Shown piece after piece: positions 6,005 through 6,702 of a stretch of DNA of 6,702 nt. The position numbers and the translations under genes were made by a program. This stretch comes from DASZHA01 sp049644325 (GTDB lineage: Bacteria; Chloroflexota; Dormibacteria; DASZGP01). The notes beneath the pieces are model-generated. The model was not told the origin of the DNA. It saw only the letters and a program-made list of their open reading frames with translations, and did not search any database. The stretch lies in assembly GCA_049644325.1 (NCBI GenBank), contig JBARRR010000003.1, positions 1 through 6,702 on the forward strand, in the 5' to 3' direction. Positions within the stretch are counted from its first letter, which is position 1, and each line of letters begins with the position of its first letter.

Positions 6005-6702
6005 TCAGTTGATGGTCAGGGAGACGTCGTCGGCGTAGCCGTCGTTGTAGTTCCCGGCGGTGCGAAGCATGTCGATCTCGATCACGATCTTGCGCGTCCC
6101 CTTGGGCACGTTCCCGGTTGCCTCGGACTTGACCAGGGATGTCTGGTTCTTGCGCGCCGCCTCGGTCACCGGCCCGACCTTGTCGGTGCCCAGGCTGTTG
6201 CCGTTGGCGTCCTGGAAGGTGGCGATCACGGTGGCGTTGTCACCCTGGGTCTCGAAGCCGCCGAGGTAGCCGCTGAGGGTGTATTTCTTGTCGCCGGAAT
6301 CGATGCCCCCGCCTCCCTGCGAGACGTCGATGGTCTGCGTGGCGCTTGACTTGGGGTTGTCCGGCCCGCCGGCGAACAGGTTGGAGCCGCGGTCGGGCGG
6401 GCCGGGGTCGTTGGTGCCGATCACGCCGGCGGCGCCGTATTTTATGACCGTGAACTTGTCGGTCGTCTGCCAGCCCTGCGGCGCGACCACGGTGGTGTCG
6501 TTGACGGCGCCGGCGTTGGCCTCCGCGTTGCCATTCACGACCAGGTTGTGGCCGAAGACTGCGTTGGTCACGACCACATAGGCCACCACCGCGGCGGTGG
6601 CGACAGCGCCAACCCCTACCCCTCCGGCAACCACCACCCCGGTCGATATGCCGCCGCCCGACGCCGCGCCGGTGGTGGCCGTGGCGCCGGCCGTGCCGGC
6701 GG
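6005..6702 (-). CDS. C-terminal part of a membrane-anchored protein with jelly-roll-like extracellular domain (partial)
   Basis: The visible 231 codons are open to the right edge. They begin with a Gly/Ala/Thr-rich linker (AGTAGATATTGAASGGG), then a transmembrane helix of Val, Ala and Gly (AVATAAVVAYVVVTNAVFG). An extracytoplasmic domain of about 180 residues follows. It opens NLVVNGNAEA, has GWQTTDKFTV shortly after, and ends GYADDVSLTIN. Such opening and closing strands are typical of carbohydrate-binding-module-like beta jelly rolls, so a glycan or surface-binding role is possible but unproven. A GTG at 6637 could start a shorter protein with the helix as signal anchor. I prefer a longer gene, because the frame stays open upstream with a linker-like composition, no Shine-Dalgarno precedes that GTG, and no basic residues precede the helix. 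The missing N-terminal part could be a cytosolic or zinc-ribbon domain, which cannot be seen here. The gene converges on the lipoprotein gene. Confidence 0.72.
   Translation of the reverse strand, partial: AGTAGATATTGAASGGGISTGVVVAGGVGVGAVATAAVVAYVVVTNAVFGHNLVVNGNAEANAGAVNDTTVVAPQGWQTTDKFTVIKYGAAGVIGTNDPGPPDRGSNLFAGGPDNPKSSATQTIDVSQGGGGIDSGDKKYTLSGYLGGFETQGDNATVIATFQDANGNSLGTDKVGPVTEAARKNQTSLVKSEATGNVPKGTRKIVIEIDMLRTAGNYNDGYADDVSLTIN

Overview
The window is high-GC bacterial DNA (about two thirds G+C by eye) with strong G/C preference at third codon positions. The most recognisable gene is a full-length groEL behind a CIRCE-type (HrcA) operator. Its C-terminus ends PAPPMPEY instead of the usual Gly-Met tail, there is no groES beside it, and the neighbours are secreted proteins with Ser/Pro/Ala- or Gly/Thr-rich linkers. 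Together these suggest a Terrabacteria lineage such as Chloroflexota, Dormibacterota or an actinobacterial relative. That placement is inference, not proof.

Layout, left to right. (1) 1-382, minus strand: the first 34 codons of a membrane protein that leaves the window on the left, preceded by a small unrecognised ORF. A perfect 18-bp palindrome lies between them. (2) 383-514: a divergent intergenic region. (3) 515-2394, plus strand: an ECF-type sigma factor overlapping, by ATGA, a single-pass membrane protein with a short cytosolic N-terminus and a propeller-like extracytoplasmic domain. This is probably a sigma/anti-sigma pair, but the second protein lacks the zinc anti-sigma motif. (4) 2409-4225: CIRCE operator with an extra half-site, promoter, structured leader, groEL and a strong intrinsic terminator. 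(5) 4294-4803: a GNAT acetyltransferase. (6) 4856-5966: a promoter whose -10 box sits inside an inverted repeat, then a lipoprotein with two apparently related beta domains. (7) 6005-6702, minus strand: the C-terminal part of a membrane-anchored protein with a jelly-roll-like extracellular domain, convergent with the lipoprotein and running off the right edge.

The genes do not form one operon. The common theme is envelope and stress biology: a sigma factor probably controlled from outside the membrane, a heat-shock chaperonin under HrcA-type control, and several surface-exposed proteins of unknown function. I see no rRNA, tRNA, CRISPR array, transposase or phage gene. The items most worth a second look are the three-half-site CIRCE, the zinc-less sigma/sensor pair, the inverted repeat around the lipoprotein promoter, and the small minus-strand ORF with its adjacent palindrome.
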